Shown piece by piece: positions 8,799-19,000 of a DNA stretch of 64,000 nt. Location: positions 17,995 through 81,994 of the forward strand of contig JAIOZL010000021.1 of assembly GCA_021740645.1 (NCBI GenBank). The letters run 5' to 3'. The number at the start of each line of letters is the position of its first letter. Position 1 is the stretch's first letter. The position numbers and the translations under genes were made by a program. The stretch is from Bacteroidales bacterium. GTDB taxonomy: Bacteria > Bacteroidota > Bacteroidia > Bacteroidales > JAADJA01. The notes beneath the pieces were generated by a model. It did not search any database. It saw nothing but the letters and a program-made list of their open reading frames with translations, and was not told where the DNA came from.

Positions 8799-10343
8799 AT
8801 GCAGTCACAAGAGAACAATCCATCAAAAAGAGCTGATTTTCAGGATAAACTACAAAAAAGGCCCTCAAAAAATTTACTACAACAATCATTTTCAGAACAT
8901 GGAAGGGTGCCTCCGCAGGCAGTAGATCTTGAAGAAGCCGTATTGGGTGCACTAATGCTTGAGCAAAATGCACTCACTGCAGTTATTGATATCCTTAAAC
9001 CCGAACTTTTTTATAAAGAAGCACACCAGGTAATTTTTAAGGCCATTCACAGTTTGTTTGCAAAATCAGAGCCCGTAGATATACTAACAGTTACCAACGA
9101 ACTGAAATCTACTGGTAATCTTGAACTTGTTGGAGGAGCTTACTTTATATCTCAACTCACTAACAGGGTAGCCTCAACAGCCAACATTGAATACCATGCC
9201 CGTATCATATCTCAAAAATACATCCAAAGAGAGTTGATAAAAATATCTTCAGAAATCATTAAGGATGCCTTTGAAGACACAACTGACGTATTTGAATTGC
9301 TCGACAAAGCAGAACAAAATCTATTTTCGGTAAGTGAGAATAACTTTCGCCGCGACTATGACAGCATGCAGGCGCTAGTTAGGGAAGCTATTAAAGACAT
9401 TGAATCTGCACGTGACCATGAAGGAAATTTACGAGGTATCCCCTCTGGGTTTACTGATCTTGACCGGATTACTGCAGGATGGCAAAAGTCGGACCTGGTC
9501 ATTTTAGCTGCAAGGCCGGGTATGGGGAAAACAGCATTTGTATTGTCTATGGCTAGAAATATTGCTGTCGATTTTAATGTTCCACTTGCTATATTCTCTC
9601 TTGAGATGTCATCCATACAGCTTGTAACAAGGTTGATATCCAGTGAAACACAACTTTCAGCGGATAAACTAAAAAAAGGGAATCTGGAAAACTATGAGTG
9701 GGAACAACTTAATGCTAAAATTGGCAAACTGGTAGATGCTCCTTTGTATATAGATGACACACCTGCCCTTTCCATTTTTGAATTAAGGGCAAAATGCCGC
9801 CGTTTAAAAGCCCAGCATAATATCCAGATGATCATCATCGACTACATTCAGTTGATGTCGGTTGGTGGAGATAATAAAGGGAACCGCGAACAGGAGATCA
9901 GTACGATATCACGTTCTTTAAAAGCCCTTGCAAAAGAGCTGAGCGTTCCGGTCATTACCCTTTCACAGCTTAACAGGTCGGTTGAAACCAGGGGCGGATC
10001 AAAAAGGCCCATTCTCTCTGACCTTAGGGAATCTGGTGCCATTGAGCAGGATGCTGACATGGTAATGTTTATTTACCGCCCTGAATATTATAAAATTGAT
10101 CAGGATGAGGAAGGAAATCCTACTAAAGGAATGGCTGAACTGATCATTGCTAAACACAGGAATGGCGCCCTGGCAGATGTTAAAATGCAATTCATTGATC
10201 GGTTTGCCAAATTCATTGACTATGAAGGGGGCAGTTTTGACCTTCCTGGTGATTTACCTTCTGAATATGATTATCCCGGCGAAAACTCCTATACGGTTCA
10301 ATCAAGGATGAATGACATGGCAGATGATGACCAGCCATTTTAA
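8799..10343 (+). CDS. dnaB: Replicative DNA helicase DnaB
   Basis: DnaB is the hexameric 5'-3' helicase that unwinds the chromosome ahead of the replisome and binds primase. The 514-residue protein has the N-terminal domain starting at VPPQAVDLEEAVLGALMLE (about residues 38-55), then a linker and the RecA-like C-terminal domain. Walker A reads AARPGMGKTAF near residue 245, followed by FSLEMSS, the Walker B region MIIIDYIQLMS and SQLNRSVETRGGSKRPILSD with the DNA-binding loop and arginine finger region. The acidic C-terminal tail is typical of Bacteroidota DnaB. The first 38 residues are a low-conservation polar extension. No internal ATG would give a sensible alternative start, which makes the close promoter notable. 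Confidence 0.97.
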   Translation: MQSQENNPSKRADFQDKLQKRPSKNLLQQSFSEHGRVPPQAVDLEEAVLGALMLEQNALTAVIDILKPELFYKEAHQVIFKAIHSLFAKSEPVDILTVTNELKSTGNLELVGGAYFISQLTNRVASTANIEYHARIISQKYIQRELIKISSEIIKDAFEDTTDVFELLDKAEQNLFSVSENNFRRDYDSMQALVREAIKDIESARDHEGNLRGIPSGFTDLDRITAGWQKSDLVILAARPGMGKTAFVLSMARNIAVDFNVPLAIFSLEMSSIQLVTRLISSETQLSADKLKKGNLENYEWEQLNAKIGKLVDAPLYIDDTPALSIFELRAKCRRLKAQHNIQMIIIDYIQLMSVGGDNKGNREQEISTISRSLKALAKELSVPVITLSQLNRSVETRGGSKRPILSDLRESGAIEQDADMVMFIYRPEYYKIDQDEEGNPTKGMAELIIAKHRNGALADVKMQFIDRFAKFIDYEGGSFDLPGDLPSEYDYPGENSYTVQSRMNDMADDDQPF

Positions 10344-10377
10344 TTCTTGTACTTTTATGCCAACAATATCATTTACT

Positions 10378-10400
10378 TATTTGTTACAATACAACAAATA
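10378..10400. repeat. Inverted repeat between dnaB and the next gene
   Basis: TATTTGTT (10378-10385) and AACAAATA (10393-10400) form an 8-bp stem with a 7-nt loop. It lies 35 bp after the dnaB stop and 21 bp before the next ATG, so it could be a weak dnaB terminator or an operator for the following gene. There is no T-run. Confidence 0.35.
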
Positions 10401-10421
10401 TATTAGCGTTTCTGATTCATT

Positions 10422-11687
10422 ATGGCAATAAGAAAATTTCTTTTAATAATTTCGATAAGTCTTTTTTCGCTTACTTCACAAGCAGCGTATCTATTTATAC
10501 CCATGGATGATACTCAGCAGGATCATCTCAAAGCATATGGCATAGCCTACTGGATCGTTGAACAAGAAGTTGAAGTTGATTGGCTCCTCAACTATAAGGG
10601 AGGAAGTTTTATGACAAAATACCACGATATTATTGAGCAGGAATGCAAAATCAGAGGTGTTTCCTATAACATCATTGCAGATGCACAATCCACTGCAATC
10701 CTTTTGGAAATATCTGATCCGCAGGTTAACATGGATGTAGTGAAATTGGTTAAAGCACCAAAAATTGCTGTCTATTCCCCGAAAAACAAGCAACCCTGGG
10801 ATGATGCCGTAACGCTGGTTCTTACCTATGCTGAAATCCCGTATGATGTAGTTTATGATGAAGAAGTATTGGATATGAAGTTACCGTTGTATGACTGGCT
10901 GCATTTACACCATGAAGATTTTACAGGACAGTATGGTAAATTTTGGGCGCGTTACCAGAATTCTGCATGGTACCAGGAAGATGTCAGGGTAAATGAAGAA
11001 ATCGCTCACAAATTAGGATTTAGTAAGGTGTCGCAATGTAAACTGGCCGTGGCCAAAAAAATAAGGGATTTTACTGCAGGAGGTGGTTATTTGTTTTCGA
11101 TGTGTTCGGCACCAGATAGCTATGATGTGGCATTAGCAGCTGAGGGTGTGGATATTTGTGATTATATGTTTGATGGTGATCCTCCTGACCCTAATGCTCA
11201 GCAGAAATTAGATTATTCTAAATGTTTTGCGTTTACTGATTTTACAATCAGTACCAACCCATTTGAATACGAAATCTCCTCTATTGATATTTTACCAGCC
11301 CAGCGCAAAGCTAACAAGAATAACGATTTTTTTACACTTTTTGAATTCTCCGCAAAGTGGGATCCCGTCCCTACTATGTTGTGCCAGAATCATACAGAGA
11401 TCATATCAGGCTTTATGGGACAAACCACCGCCTTTAGAAAGCAATTTGTAAAACCTACCGTATTGGTAATGGGCGAAAACAAATCACTTGGCGAAGTGCG
11501 TTATATCCATGGCGAGTATGCAAAAGGGATGTGGACCTTTTTAGCTGGTCATGATCCTGAGGATTATCAACATTTTGTTGGGGACCCACCCACTGATTTA
11601 AACCTGCATCCTAATTCAGCCGGATACCGCTTAATTTTAAACAATGTCTTGTTTCCTGCAGCAAAGAAAAAGAAGCAAAAGACATAA
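10422..11687 (+). CDS. Conserved secreted Bacteroidota protein, often mislabelled asparagine synthetase B
   Basis: A 421-residue protein with a signal peptide (cleavage near SQAA, residue 22) and no membrane helix afterwards, so probably periplasmic. I recognise it as a strongly conserved Bacteroidota family with blocks such as QQDHLKAYGIAYW, WLLNYKGGSF, WDDAVTLVLTYAEIPYDVVYD, YDWLHLHHEDFTGQYGKFW and the C-terminal HPNSAGYRLILNNVLFPAA ending in a lysine-rich tail. Database entries for this family commonly carry the name asparagine synthetase B, but I see neither the N-terminal catalytic Cys nor the SGGxDS ATP-pyrophosphatase loop of true AsnB, and the signal peptide argues against cytoplasmic amide synthesis. 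Its real activity is unknown. The segment AVYSPKNKQPWDDA followed by an alternating alpha/beta pattern suggests a class-I-amidotransferase or ThuA-like fold, which is inference only. Confidence 0.8.
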   Translation: MAIRKFLLIISISLFSLTSQAAYLFIPMDDTQQDHLKAYGIAYWIVEQEVEVDWLLNYKGGSFMTKYHDIIEQECKIRGVSYNIIADAQSTAILLEISDPQVNMDVVKLVKAPKIAVYSPKNKQPWDDAVTLVLTYAEIPYDVVYDEEVLDMKLPLYDWLHLHHEDFTGQYGKFWARYQNSAWYQEDVRVNEEIAHKLGFSKVSQCKLAVAKKIRDFTAGGGYLFSMCSAPDSYDVALAAEGVDICDYMFDGDPPDPNAQQKLDYSKCFAFTDFTISTNPFEYEISSIDILPAQRKANKNNDFFTLFEFSAKWDPVPTMLCQNHTEIISGFMGQTTAFRKQFVKPTVLVMGENKSLGEVRYIHGEYAKGMWTFLAGHDPEDYQHFVGDPPTDLNLHPNSAGYRLILNNVLFPAAKKKKQKT

Positions 11688-12028
11688 ACCTGCCGGTTTA
11701 AATCTTTTAATACAACTACTATTTTAAAATCATCTCTATTTTTTTCAATCTATATTCAATTATTATTACTACCTTTAATATCGTAAATAAATTTAACTTC
11801 TTATTTCGCAAGCATTTAAAAGTATAACTGGAATAAGTAGCGAGGTTTATTTTAACAATAAAAAACCAGGTTTCCAGTTATTTATTAACATCATACTTGA
11901 AAAAAGGATAAAAATTAACATTGAAATATAGGGTTAACCGGCCTTTATGTGTATTAGTTACTGAACGTTTCATCATGCTGCTGTCGTAATGCTAAAAATT
12001 TACAAATGCAGTATCAAACATTAAGATC
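11688..12028. other. Intergenic region with AT-rich hairpins
   Basis: No gene seen. Just after the upstream stop, AAACC/GGTTT (11696-11700 and 11705-11709) forms a short hairpin followed by an AT-rich run, a weak terminator candidate. At 11857-11886, AATAAAAAAC and GTTATTTATT form a 10-bp stem with one mismatch around a 10-nt loop. No clear -7 box precedes the gene at 12029. Confidence 0.5.
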
Positions 12029-12784
12029 ATGAAGAAATCAAGGTATTTAATTATTGGCATTCTCCTCTGCTCTATTCAACCCACCTATAGCTCTGAACCA
12101 GATGAATGGGCCGGACCACAGGAACGCGTCTTTTTTAGTAACTGGTCAATAAACATAAATATAGGAGCCACTTCTTATTTTGGCGACTTAAGTCAGTACG
12201 ATCTAAACCCAATAAAAAAGTTAGGTTATGAAAGTAAACTTGCCTATGGGTTTAATATTACTAAACGAATTAAATATTTCGAAGTGGCCGGGCAGGTTAT
12301 TTATGGTGGGCTCAAAAGCAAATATCGCCCTGAACAGTCCTTTGAGACCCGAATAGTCGAATATAGTTTACAAGCTGGTTTGGATATTACCAAAGTACTT
12401 TTCCCACACAATACGGGTAAATACGGTCTAGATGTTTATGTAGGTAGCGGCCAGTTTATGTTCAAAACAACTGCCTATAATGTTTTTGATGGGTTGCAAA
12501 TACCCGTTGAAACAGGTACAGGAGTTCCTGAGTTTGTTTATTTTTTTGGTTGTCGTTTGAATGTTAAGGTGTCTGAAAAAATAAAGATTACGTCCGATCT
12601 TTCAATCCGGCAGGCCCAAAACGACAACATCGACAGGTATATCGCGAATGGAGATTTTGACTATTATTCTTTTCTAAATATCGGGGTGAGCTATTCCTTT
12701 GGTCAAATTTTTAAACCCATAAAGGACGAATCAAAACAAAAGGTCAATAAAAGAGTTCCTGTTTGGCGGGCTGAGAATAAGTGA
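12029..12784 (+). CDS. Outer membrane beta-barrel protein of unknown function
   Basis: A 251-residue exported protein with a signal peptide (hydrophobic core ILLCSIQPTYS) and a pattern of alternating hydrophobic residues typical of an 8- to 10-stranded outer-membrane barrel. An early INIGATSYFGDLSQYDL segment, with the FGDL motif, is common in Bacteroidota barrel proteins of the PorG/DUF6089-like group. Aromatic-rich strands continue to YSFLNIGVSYSFGQIF, followed by a short basic tail. This tail after the last strand is unusual for a simple OmpA-like barrel. No operon partner is evident: the gene stands alone between a 341-bp gap and a terminator. Assignment beyond outer-membrane barrel is not supported. 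Confidence 0.75.
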   Translation: MKKSRYLIIGILLCSIQPTYSSEPDEWAGPQERVFFSNWSININIGATSYFGDLSQYDLNPIKKLGYESKLAYGFNITKRIKYFEVAGQVIYGGLKSKYRPEQSFETRIVEYSLQAGLDITKVLFPHNTGKYGLDVYVGSGQFMFKTTAYNVFDGLQIPVETGTGVPEFVYFFGCRLNVKVSEKIKITSDLSIRQAQNDNIDRYIANGDFDYYSFLNIGVSYSFGQIFKPIKDESKQKVNKRVPVWRAENK

Positions 12785-12831
12785 TGATGCCTTCCTAAAA
12801 ATGAATACAGTTGCTTTGTATTTTCCCAATC

Positions 12832-12869
12832 AAAAAAGAGCTGCCAATTCAACCTGGCAACCCTTTTTT
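12832..12869. terminator. Bidirectional terminator between the barrel gene and aconitase
   Basis: A hairpin TGCCA/TGGCA (12842-12846 and 12855-12859) is flanked by AAAAAA at 12832-12837 and TTTTTT at 12864-12869. The arrangement would stop transcription from both the plus-strand barrel gene and the minus-strand aconitase gene, which converge here. Confidence 0.75.
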
Positions 12870-12904
12870 ACGTAAATCTGCCTTTAGCCTATCCTCAGGA
12901 AAAT

Positions 12905-15172
12905 TTATTGATTATTGAGCTCTTTGATCAAATTCAAAGCACTCCCCGACTTAAACCATTCAATCTGGTTTTCATTGTAGGTATGGTTCACTGGAAATTC
13001 ATCTTTTGATCCATCAGCATGATTTAGAACCACCGTTAATTGTTTTCCGGGAGCAAAATCAGTTAAACCAATAATATCAATCTTATCATCTTCCTTAACC
13101 TTATCATAATCTGCTTTATCGGCAAAGGTGATTCCCAGCATTCCCTGCTTTTTAAGGTTGGTTTCATGAATACGGGCAAAAGAGCGAACCAAAACAACCT
13201 TTACTCCAAGGTGACGTGGTTCCATGGCTGCATGCTCCCTTGAAGAGCCTTCTCCATAATTCTCGTCACCAACTACAATAGAAGCCTGACCAGCAGCTTT
13301 ATAAGCGCGGGCAGTATCAGGAACAGCAGCGTATTCTCCTGTTATTTGATTTTTAATTTTATTGGTAGCCTCGTTAAAATAATTCACAGCACCTATCAGC
13401 ATATTATTGGAAATATTATCCAGGTGTCCTCTAAATCTCAACCAGGGGCCGGCCATGGAAATATGATCAGTAGTGCATTTTCCTTTTGCTTTGATCAACA
13501 AGTTCAGTCCTTTGAAATCCTTCCCATCCCAGGGATCAAATGGCGACAGGAGTTGCAGCCTATCGGATTTGGGATTTACTGATATCTGAATACCGCTGCC
13601 ATCTTTGGCTGGTTCCTGGTAACCGTTATCTTCCACCGCAAAACCCTTTATTGGCAGATCGAGTCCTTTAGGTTCGTCAAGTCTGACTTTCTCACCTTTT
13701 CTATTTGTGAGATAATCTGTCATTGGGTTAAAAGCAAGATCACCTGCAATAGCAAAAGCAGTGACCATTTCTGGTGATGCTACAAAACCATGGGTATTGG
13801 GATTTCCGTCATTGCGCTTGGCAAAGTTCCGGTTAAAAGAAGTCATAATGGAATTCTTCTCTCCTTTATCCGCATTATGCCTTGCCCACTGGCCGATACA
13901 AGGTCCACAGGCATTGGCTAAAACCACACCGCCTATCTTTTCAAACACCTCAAGAAACCCATCCCTTTCAACGGTATAACGTACCATTTCAGAACCTGGG
14001 GTAACCGTATATTCTGATTTTACTTCAAGGTTTTTATCCAGGGCCTGCTGGGCCAATGATGCAGCTCTGCTAATATCTTCGTATGAACTGTTGGTGCATG
14101 AACCGATAAGTCCTACTTCGAGTTTTGGTGGCCAACCATTTTCTTTAACGGCCTTAGCAAATTCAGATACCGGGGTCGCCAGGTCAGGCGTAAAAGGTCC
14201 GTTGATGTGGGGTTCAAGTTCTGACAGGTTGATCTCAATAACCTGATCAAAATATTTTTCAGGTTGGGCATAAACTTCTGCATCACCAGATAAATATTCC
14301 TTAACGGCATCCGCTGCACTAGCTACATCGGACCTATCCGTTCCACGAAGATATTCAGCCATTTTATTGCCATAGCCAAAAATGGAAGTGGTTGCTCCTA
14401 TTTCAGCACCCATATTACAAATGGTCCCTTTACCTGTACAACTAATACTATCAGCACCATCACCAAAGTATTCCACAATAGCACCGGTTCCCCCTTTAAC
14501 CGTGAGTATACCAGCAACTTTAAGGATTACATCTTTGGCTGCTGTCCAGCCACTTAGCCTTCCTGTAAGTTTAACACCGATAAGTTTTGGAAATTTTAGT
14601 TCCCATGGCATTCCAGCCATCACATCTACGGCATCAGCGCCACCAACCCCAATGGCCACCATTCCAAGTCCTCCTGCATTCACCGTATGTGAGTCTGTCC
14701 CAATCATCATTCCACCAGGAAAGGCATAGTTCTCAAGCACTACCTGGTGAATGATACCTGCTCCGGGTTTCCAGAAACCGATACCATATTTATTAGAAAC
14801 AGAGGCAAGAAAATCGTAAACCTCTTTGTTAGTAATATTTGCCGTGGCAAGATCTTCAGCTGCTCCAATTTTAGCCTGAATAAGATGGTCTGCATGGACT
14901 GTAGACGGAACTGCGACTTTTTCTTTTCCAGCTTGCATAAACTGTAAAAGAGCCATCTGGGCAGTAGCATCCTGCATTGCTACACGGTCGGGTCGAAAAT
15001 CAACATATGACTTACCTCTTTCATAGGCTTTTTGCGCCAGCCCTTCATCAAGGTGGGCATATAATATTTTTTCTGTGAGAGTTAATGGTTTGTTAACTAC
15101 CTTACGAGCAGCCTCAATCCTTTTGGCCATCTGGGAATAGATCCCTTTAATCATGTCAATATCGAAAGTCAT
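12905..15172 (-). CDS. Aconitate hydratase (mitochondrial-type)
   Basis: Aconitase interconverts citrate and isocitrate in the TCA cycle, in the cytoplasm, with a [4Fe-4S] cluster. The 755-residue length and motifs match the mitochondrial-type aconitase found in many Bacteroidota. The N-terminal [15 protein letters not shown] and VHADHLIQ, then [14 protein letters not shown], carry substrate-binding residues. The cluster cysteines are seen in [13 protein letters not shown] (about residue 357) and [11 protein letters not shown] (about residues 420 and 423). The swivel domain has [21 protein letters not shown]. The start at 15172 has an upstream -7 box TATCTTTG (15246-15239, minus strand) that predicts a 60-nt leader containing a GGAATAT/ATATTCC hairpin (15198-15220). 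It ends at a bidirectional terminator, so it is probably monocistronic. Confidence 0.96.
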   Translation of the reverse strand: MTFDIDMIKGIYSQMAKRIEAARKVVNKPLTLTEKILYAHLDEGLAQKAYERGKSYVDFRPDRVAMQDATAQMALLQFMQAGKEKVAVPSTVHADHLIQAKIGAAEDLATANITNKEVYDFLASVSNKYGIGFWKPGAGIIHQVVLENYAFPGGMMIGTDSHTVNAGGLGMVAIGVGGADAVDVMAGMPWELKFPKLIGVKLTGRLSGWTAAKDVILKVAGILTVKGGTGAIVEYFGDGADSISCTGKGTICNMGAEIGATTSIFGYGNKMAEYLRGTDRSDVASAADAVKEYLSGDAEVYAQPEKYFDQVIEINLSELEPHINGPFTPDLATPVSEFAKAVKENGWPPKLEVGLIGSCTNSSYEDISRAASLAQQALDKNLEVKSEYTVTPGSEMVRYTVERDGFLEVFEKIGGVVLANACGPCIGQWARHNADKGEKNSIMTSFNRNFAKRNDGNPNTHGFVASPEMVTAFAIAGDLAFNPMTDYLTNRKGEKVRLDEPKGLDLPIKGFAVEDNGYQEPAKDGSGIQISVNPKSDRLQLLSPFDPWDGKDFKGLNLLIKAKGKCTTDHISMAGPWLRFRGHLDNISNNMLIGAVNYFNEATNKIKNQITGEYAAVPDTARAYKAAGQASIVVGDENYGEGSSREHAAMEPRHLGVKVVLVRSFARIHETNLKKQGMLGITFADKADYDKVKEDDKIDIIGLTDFAPGKQLTVVLNHADGSKDEFPVNHTYNENQIEWFKSGSALNLIKELNNQ

Positions 15173-15528
15173 ACGCTATGTTTTTTTAATATATTTTGGA
15201 ATATCCGAAGTGTATATTCCGGAATTATTTTTGGGGTGCAAAGATAGTGTAAATATAGAACTTTTAAGATATAATCACGCATCAACTAGTTATAAAACCC
15301 CAAACTTATTAAATAGCAGGACTAACTTACTATTTTCAATTAAACATTTTCAATGGCAAGCACATTCTTAATTATCAATTAAATAATATTTAATACCTAA
15401 AAAGTTTTCTAAAAGTAAGTTGGCAAGTCTTTTAAAACTAATTTGTTAATTTTTTGTTAAATAGGTGCTATTCTATAAAATTAGTCGTTTACGTATAATA
15501 CATTTGTGATATTCATAGTGGTAAAAAT
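15173..15528. promoter_or_regulatory. Divergent control region between aconitase and the copper operon
   Basis: On the minus strand there is a -7 box TATCTTTG (15246-15239) for aconitase and a 7-bp inverted repeat GGAATAT/ATATTCC (15198-15204 and 15214-15220) in its leader. On the plus strand there are two direct copies of TTTGTTAA (15442-15449 and 15453-15460) spaced 11 bp apart, upstream of TACATTTG (15499-15506), a perfect -7 box in front of the gene at 15529. Repeats one helical turn apart at this distance resemble binding sites for OmpR-class response regulators. No gene is seen inside. Confidence 0.45.
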
Positions 15529-15930
15529 ATGAAAACCAGTAAAATAATACATCTTTTTGTTGCCAGTATATTGTTATTTTCTACCATCGGAGTGGTGGTA
15601 AATAAGCATTATTCGGGGGGTGAATTATTTTCGACCGCTTTGTTTGTAAAAGCCCAATCGTGTTGCGCTTCCTCTTGCTGTCATCATGAGCGTGCAGGTG
15701 GTTGCAGAGAAGAAAGTGATTATTACCGGCTGGAAGCAGATTACATTACCCCCGAGTCGGAAACTAAGCTTAATCTTCATGGTGAGAATTTTACTTTCAC
15801 AAGCTATGAATTATATTCGAATGTGAATTCGAGTTCAATTGTGGTTTCATGTAATACAATGTTGATTTTATTTAAACCACCTCCCAAAATTCCGAACCTC
15901 CCTGTATTATATCATTCCCTGTTAATCTGA
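15529..15930 (+). CDS. HYC_CC_PP-type small Cys/His-rich protein
   Basis: A 133-residue exported small protein. After an N-terminal signal/anchor segment it has NKHYSGG, then the cysteine- and histidine-rich cluster SCCASSCCHHERAGGC (residues 43-58), and near the C-terminus the proline triplet FKPPPKIP. This matches the layout of the HYC_CC_PP family, small Bacteroidota proteins encoded beside heavy-metal efflux genes. The first motif here is HYS rather than HYC. The CC/CCHH cluster is a plausible soft-metal binding site. It is the first gene of the efflux operon, 98 bp before the CusA-like pump, with a -7 box just upstream. A role as periplasmic metal sensor or chaperone is inference. Confidence 0.7.
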   Translation: MKTSKIIHLFVASILLFSTIGVVVNKHYSGGELFSTALFVKAQSCCASSCCHHERAGGCREESDYYRLEADYITPESETKLNLHGENFTFTSYELYSNVNSSSIVVSCNTMLILFKPPPKIPNLPVLYHSLLI

Positions 15931-16028
15931 TTTTAAGGTAAATAATTTTAATCAGCCGATATTTTTATGGGCTGAAATACTACTATTCTGAATAAAGTAT
16001 TCATTTTACCTTAATTCTAAATTAACTT

Positions 16029-19000
16029 ATGCTTAATAAAATCATCCGTTTTTTTCTTGAAAATAAACTGGTCACTTTTTTAGTCCTCACTATTTTCATA
16101 GGCTGGGGGATCGTTAATTCCCCGTTTAGTTGGGATACGGGCATTTTACCCAGTGACCCGGTACCTGTGGATGCCATCCCCGATATTGGCGAAAACCAGC
16201 AAATCGTTTATACCGAATGGCCTGGCCGGTCACCCCAGGATATCGAAGACCAGATTTCCTATCCACTAACCACATCTTTATTAGGAATTCCGGGTGTAAA
16301 AACCATTCGAAGTAATTCCATTTTTGGTGTATCGAGTATTTACCTGATTTTTGAGGAAGATGTGGAATTTTATTGGAGCCGGAGCAGGATTTTAGAAAAA
16401 TTAAGCTCCCTTCCCGCTGGTACTTTGCCTGATGATGTTTCGCCTGCTTTGGGGCCAGATGCTACTGCCCTGGGCCAGGTTTACTGGTACACCCTGGAAG
16501 GAAGAGATAAGGAAGGGAATCCATCCGGAGGCTGGGATCCGCATGAACTTCGTACAATCCAGGATTTTTATGTCCGCTACTCTTTAACTTCTGCGAAAGG
16601 TGTTGCTGAAGTAGCTTCGATTGGAGGTTTTGTAAAAGAATATCAAATTGATATTGACCCCAATGCCATGAAAGCGCACGGGGTAAATGTGATGCAAATT
16701 ATGGCTGCAGTCAAGAACAGCAACCTTGATATTGGTGCCCGGACCATTGAATTTAACCGCGTCGAATACCTTGTCAGGGCCATAGGGTATATTAAAAATC
16801 TGGAAGACCTGGAAAAAAGTGTGGTCGCGGTACGTGAAAATGTACCCATTCGATTGAAAGATGTAGCAAAGATCAACTTCGGCCCTGCTACACGCCGGGG
16901 CGGCCTCGATAAAGGCGGGGCGGAAGCAGTCGGGGGTGTAGTTGTTGCAAGGTATGGTTCAAATCCCCTGGAAGCCATTGAGAATGTCAAAGCAAAAATC
17001 GCAGAAATTGCCCCAGGATTGCCGTCGAAAACACTGGATGATGGAACAATTTCTAAAGTGACCATTGTCCCTTTTTACGACCGGACTGGATTAATAAAAG
17101 AGACCCTCGGTACCTTAGAAGAGGCCATATCACTTGAATTGCTAATTAGTATTCTGGTGGTAATTGTTTTGGTTTTAAACCTTAGGGCGTCTTTTCTAAT
17201 ATCCAGTTTATTGCCCATAGGTGTGCTCATTACTTTTATTACTATGCGTCAGTTTGGTGTTGATGCAAATATCGTAGCCCTTTCAGGTATTGCCATTGCC
17301 ATTGGAGTAATGGTGGATGTGGGCATCGTTTTTACGGAAAACATAATCCGGCATATCGAACTTCCTGAAAATATTGGGGCCCGTGGTAAAAAACTTCTCA
17401 ACGTGGTGTATGAGGGCACCACCGAAGTAGCAACTGCTGTCATTACAGCATTGGCCACCACCATCGTAAGTTTTTTACCTGTATTTGCCATGGAAGCAGC
17501 CGAAGGAAAACTATTTAAACCGCTGGCCTTTACTAAAACATTCACCATGTTGGCAGCTCTGGTGATTGGTTTAATCATTATTCCCATGTTGGCCCATTTG
17601 GTTTTTTCAATCCGTTTTGATAAAAACAGGTTTAAGAAAGTTTGGGATTTATTGTTGATCGGTTCAGGATTGATTATTTCAATTTTTACAGGATATTACA
17701 TTGCTTTGGCATTGACTGCCTATGGATTAAATAGTTTTTTTGCAGAGCGCTGGCCGGAAACGAAAAAATCCTGGGTAAACTTTATAAATATTGCCATTAC
17801 TGTCGTTGTTGTGGTATTCTTCCTGACAAAAGCATGGGTTCCACTTGGAGCCCAAAATTCGCTCTTTGCCAATTTCTTATTTGTTATTTTATTGGTTGGG
17901 GTGATATTGGGAGCCATGTCACTCATTGTTGTATTTTACCCAAAAATATTAAAATGGTGCCTCAATAATAAATGGACATTTCTGACAATCCCAATTCTCA
18001 TTGTAGCCTTTGGAGTTTCCAGTTGGTTAGGTTTTAATAAAATATTCGGGTTTATGCCTGATTTTATAAAAACATCACGTGTGTATCAAAGCTTGAATAA
18101 CACCCTCCCGGGTATAGGAAAAGAGTTTATGCCTTCGCTGGATGAAGGTTCTTTCCTGTTAATGCCAACCACCATGCCTCATTCGAGTATTGAGGAAAAC
18201 CTTGAAGTTATTCGCATACTGGATAAAAGAATGAATTCCATTCCTGAAGTGGAAAGTGTGGTAGGCAAATGGGGCCGTGTAAATTCGGCCCTTGACCCGG
18301 CGCCGACCTCCATGTTTGAGAATTTGATTAATTATAAATCAGAATATATCCTGAGTGAATCAGGGCATAGAATGCGTTTTAAAGTAGATAAAAACGATGC
18401 TTTTATTTTACAGGATGGAAGCATTTATAATCCTAAGGAAGATGTATTCCGGTTGATTGGGAAAGAAAACCTGACAGAAGACAAAAACGGGGAATATTTC
18501 AGGCAGTGGCGCGATGAAATAAAATCCCCCAATGACATTTGGGATGAAATCATCAGTCAGGCTACCATTCCCGGATTGACCTCAGCGCCAAAACTACAAC
18601 CCATTCAAACCCGGTTGGTGATGTTGCAAACAGGCATGAGAGCCCCAATGGGAATAAAAGTTTTTGGGCCAACTTTGGAATCTATTGAACAGACGGGATT
18701 TGAACTTGAAAAACTCCTGAAAGAGGTGGATGGGGTTCAGGGAATGTCAGTATTTGCTGACCGTGTGGTAGGCAAACCATACCTGGAATTAGAAATTGAC
18801 CGGGATGCGATTGCACGATTCGGATTGACAATAAATCAACTGCAATCAAACATAAGCAGCGCCATCGGCGGAATGAAGCTAACAACAACGGTTGAAGGCA
18901 GGGAACGCTTTCCGGTACGTTTACGTTATGCCCGTGAATACCGCGACAACCCGGATGACCTCAAGAAAATACTGATCCCTACCCCGTCAGGTACACAAAT

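Noticed and set aside
13346..14947. Plus-strand frames within aconitase
   Set aside because: All are antisense to strongly conserved aconitase codons and have no own signals.
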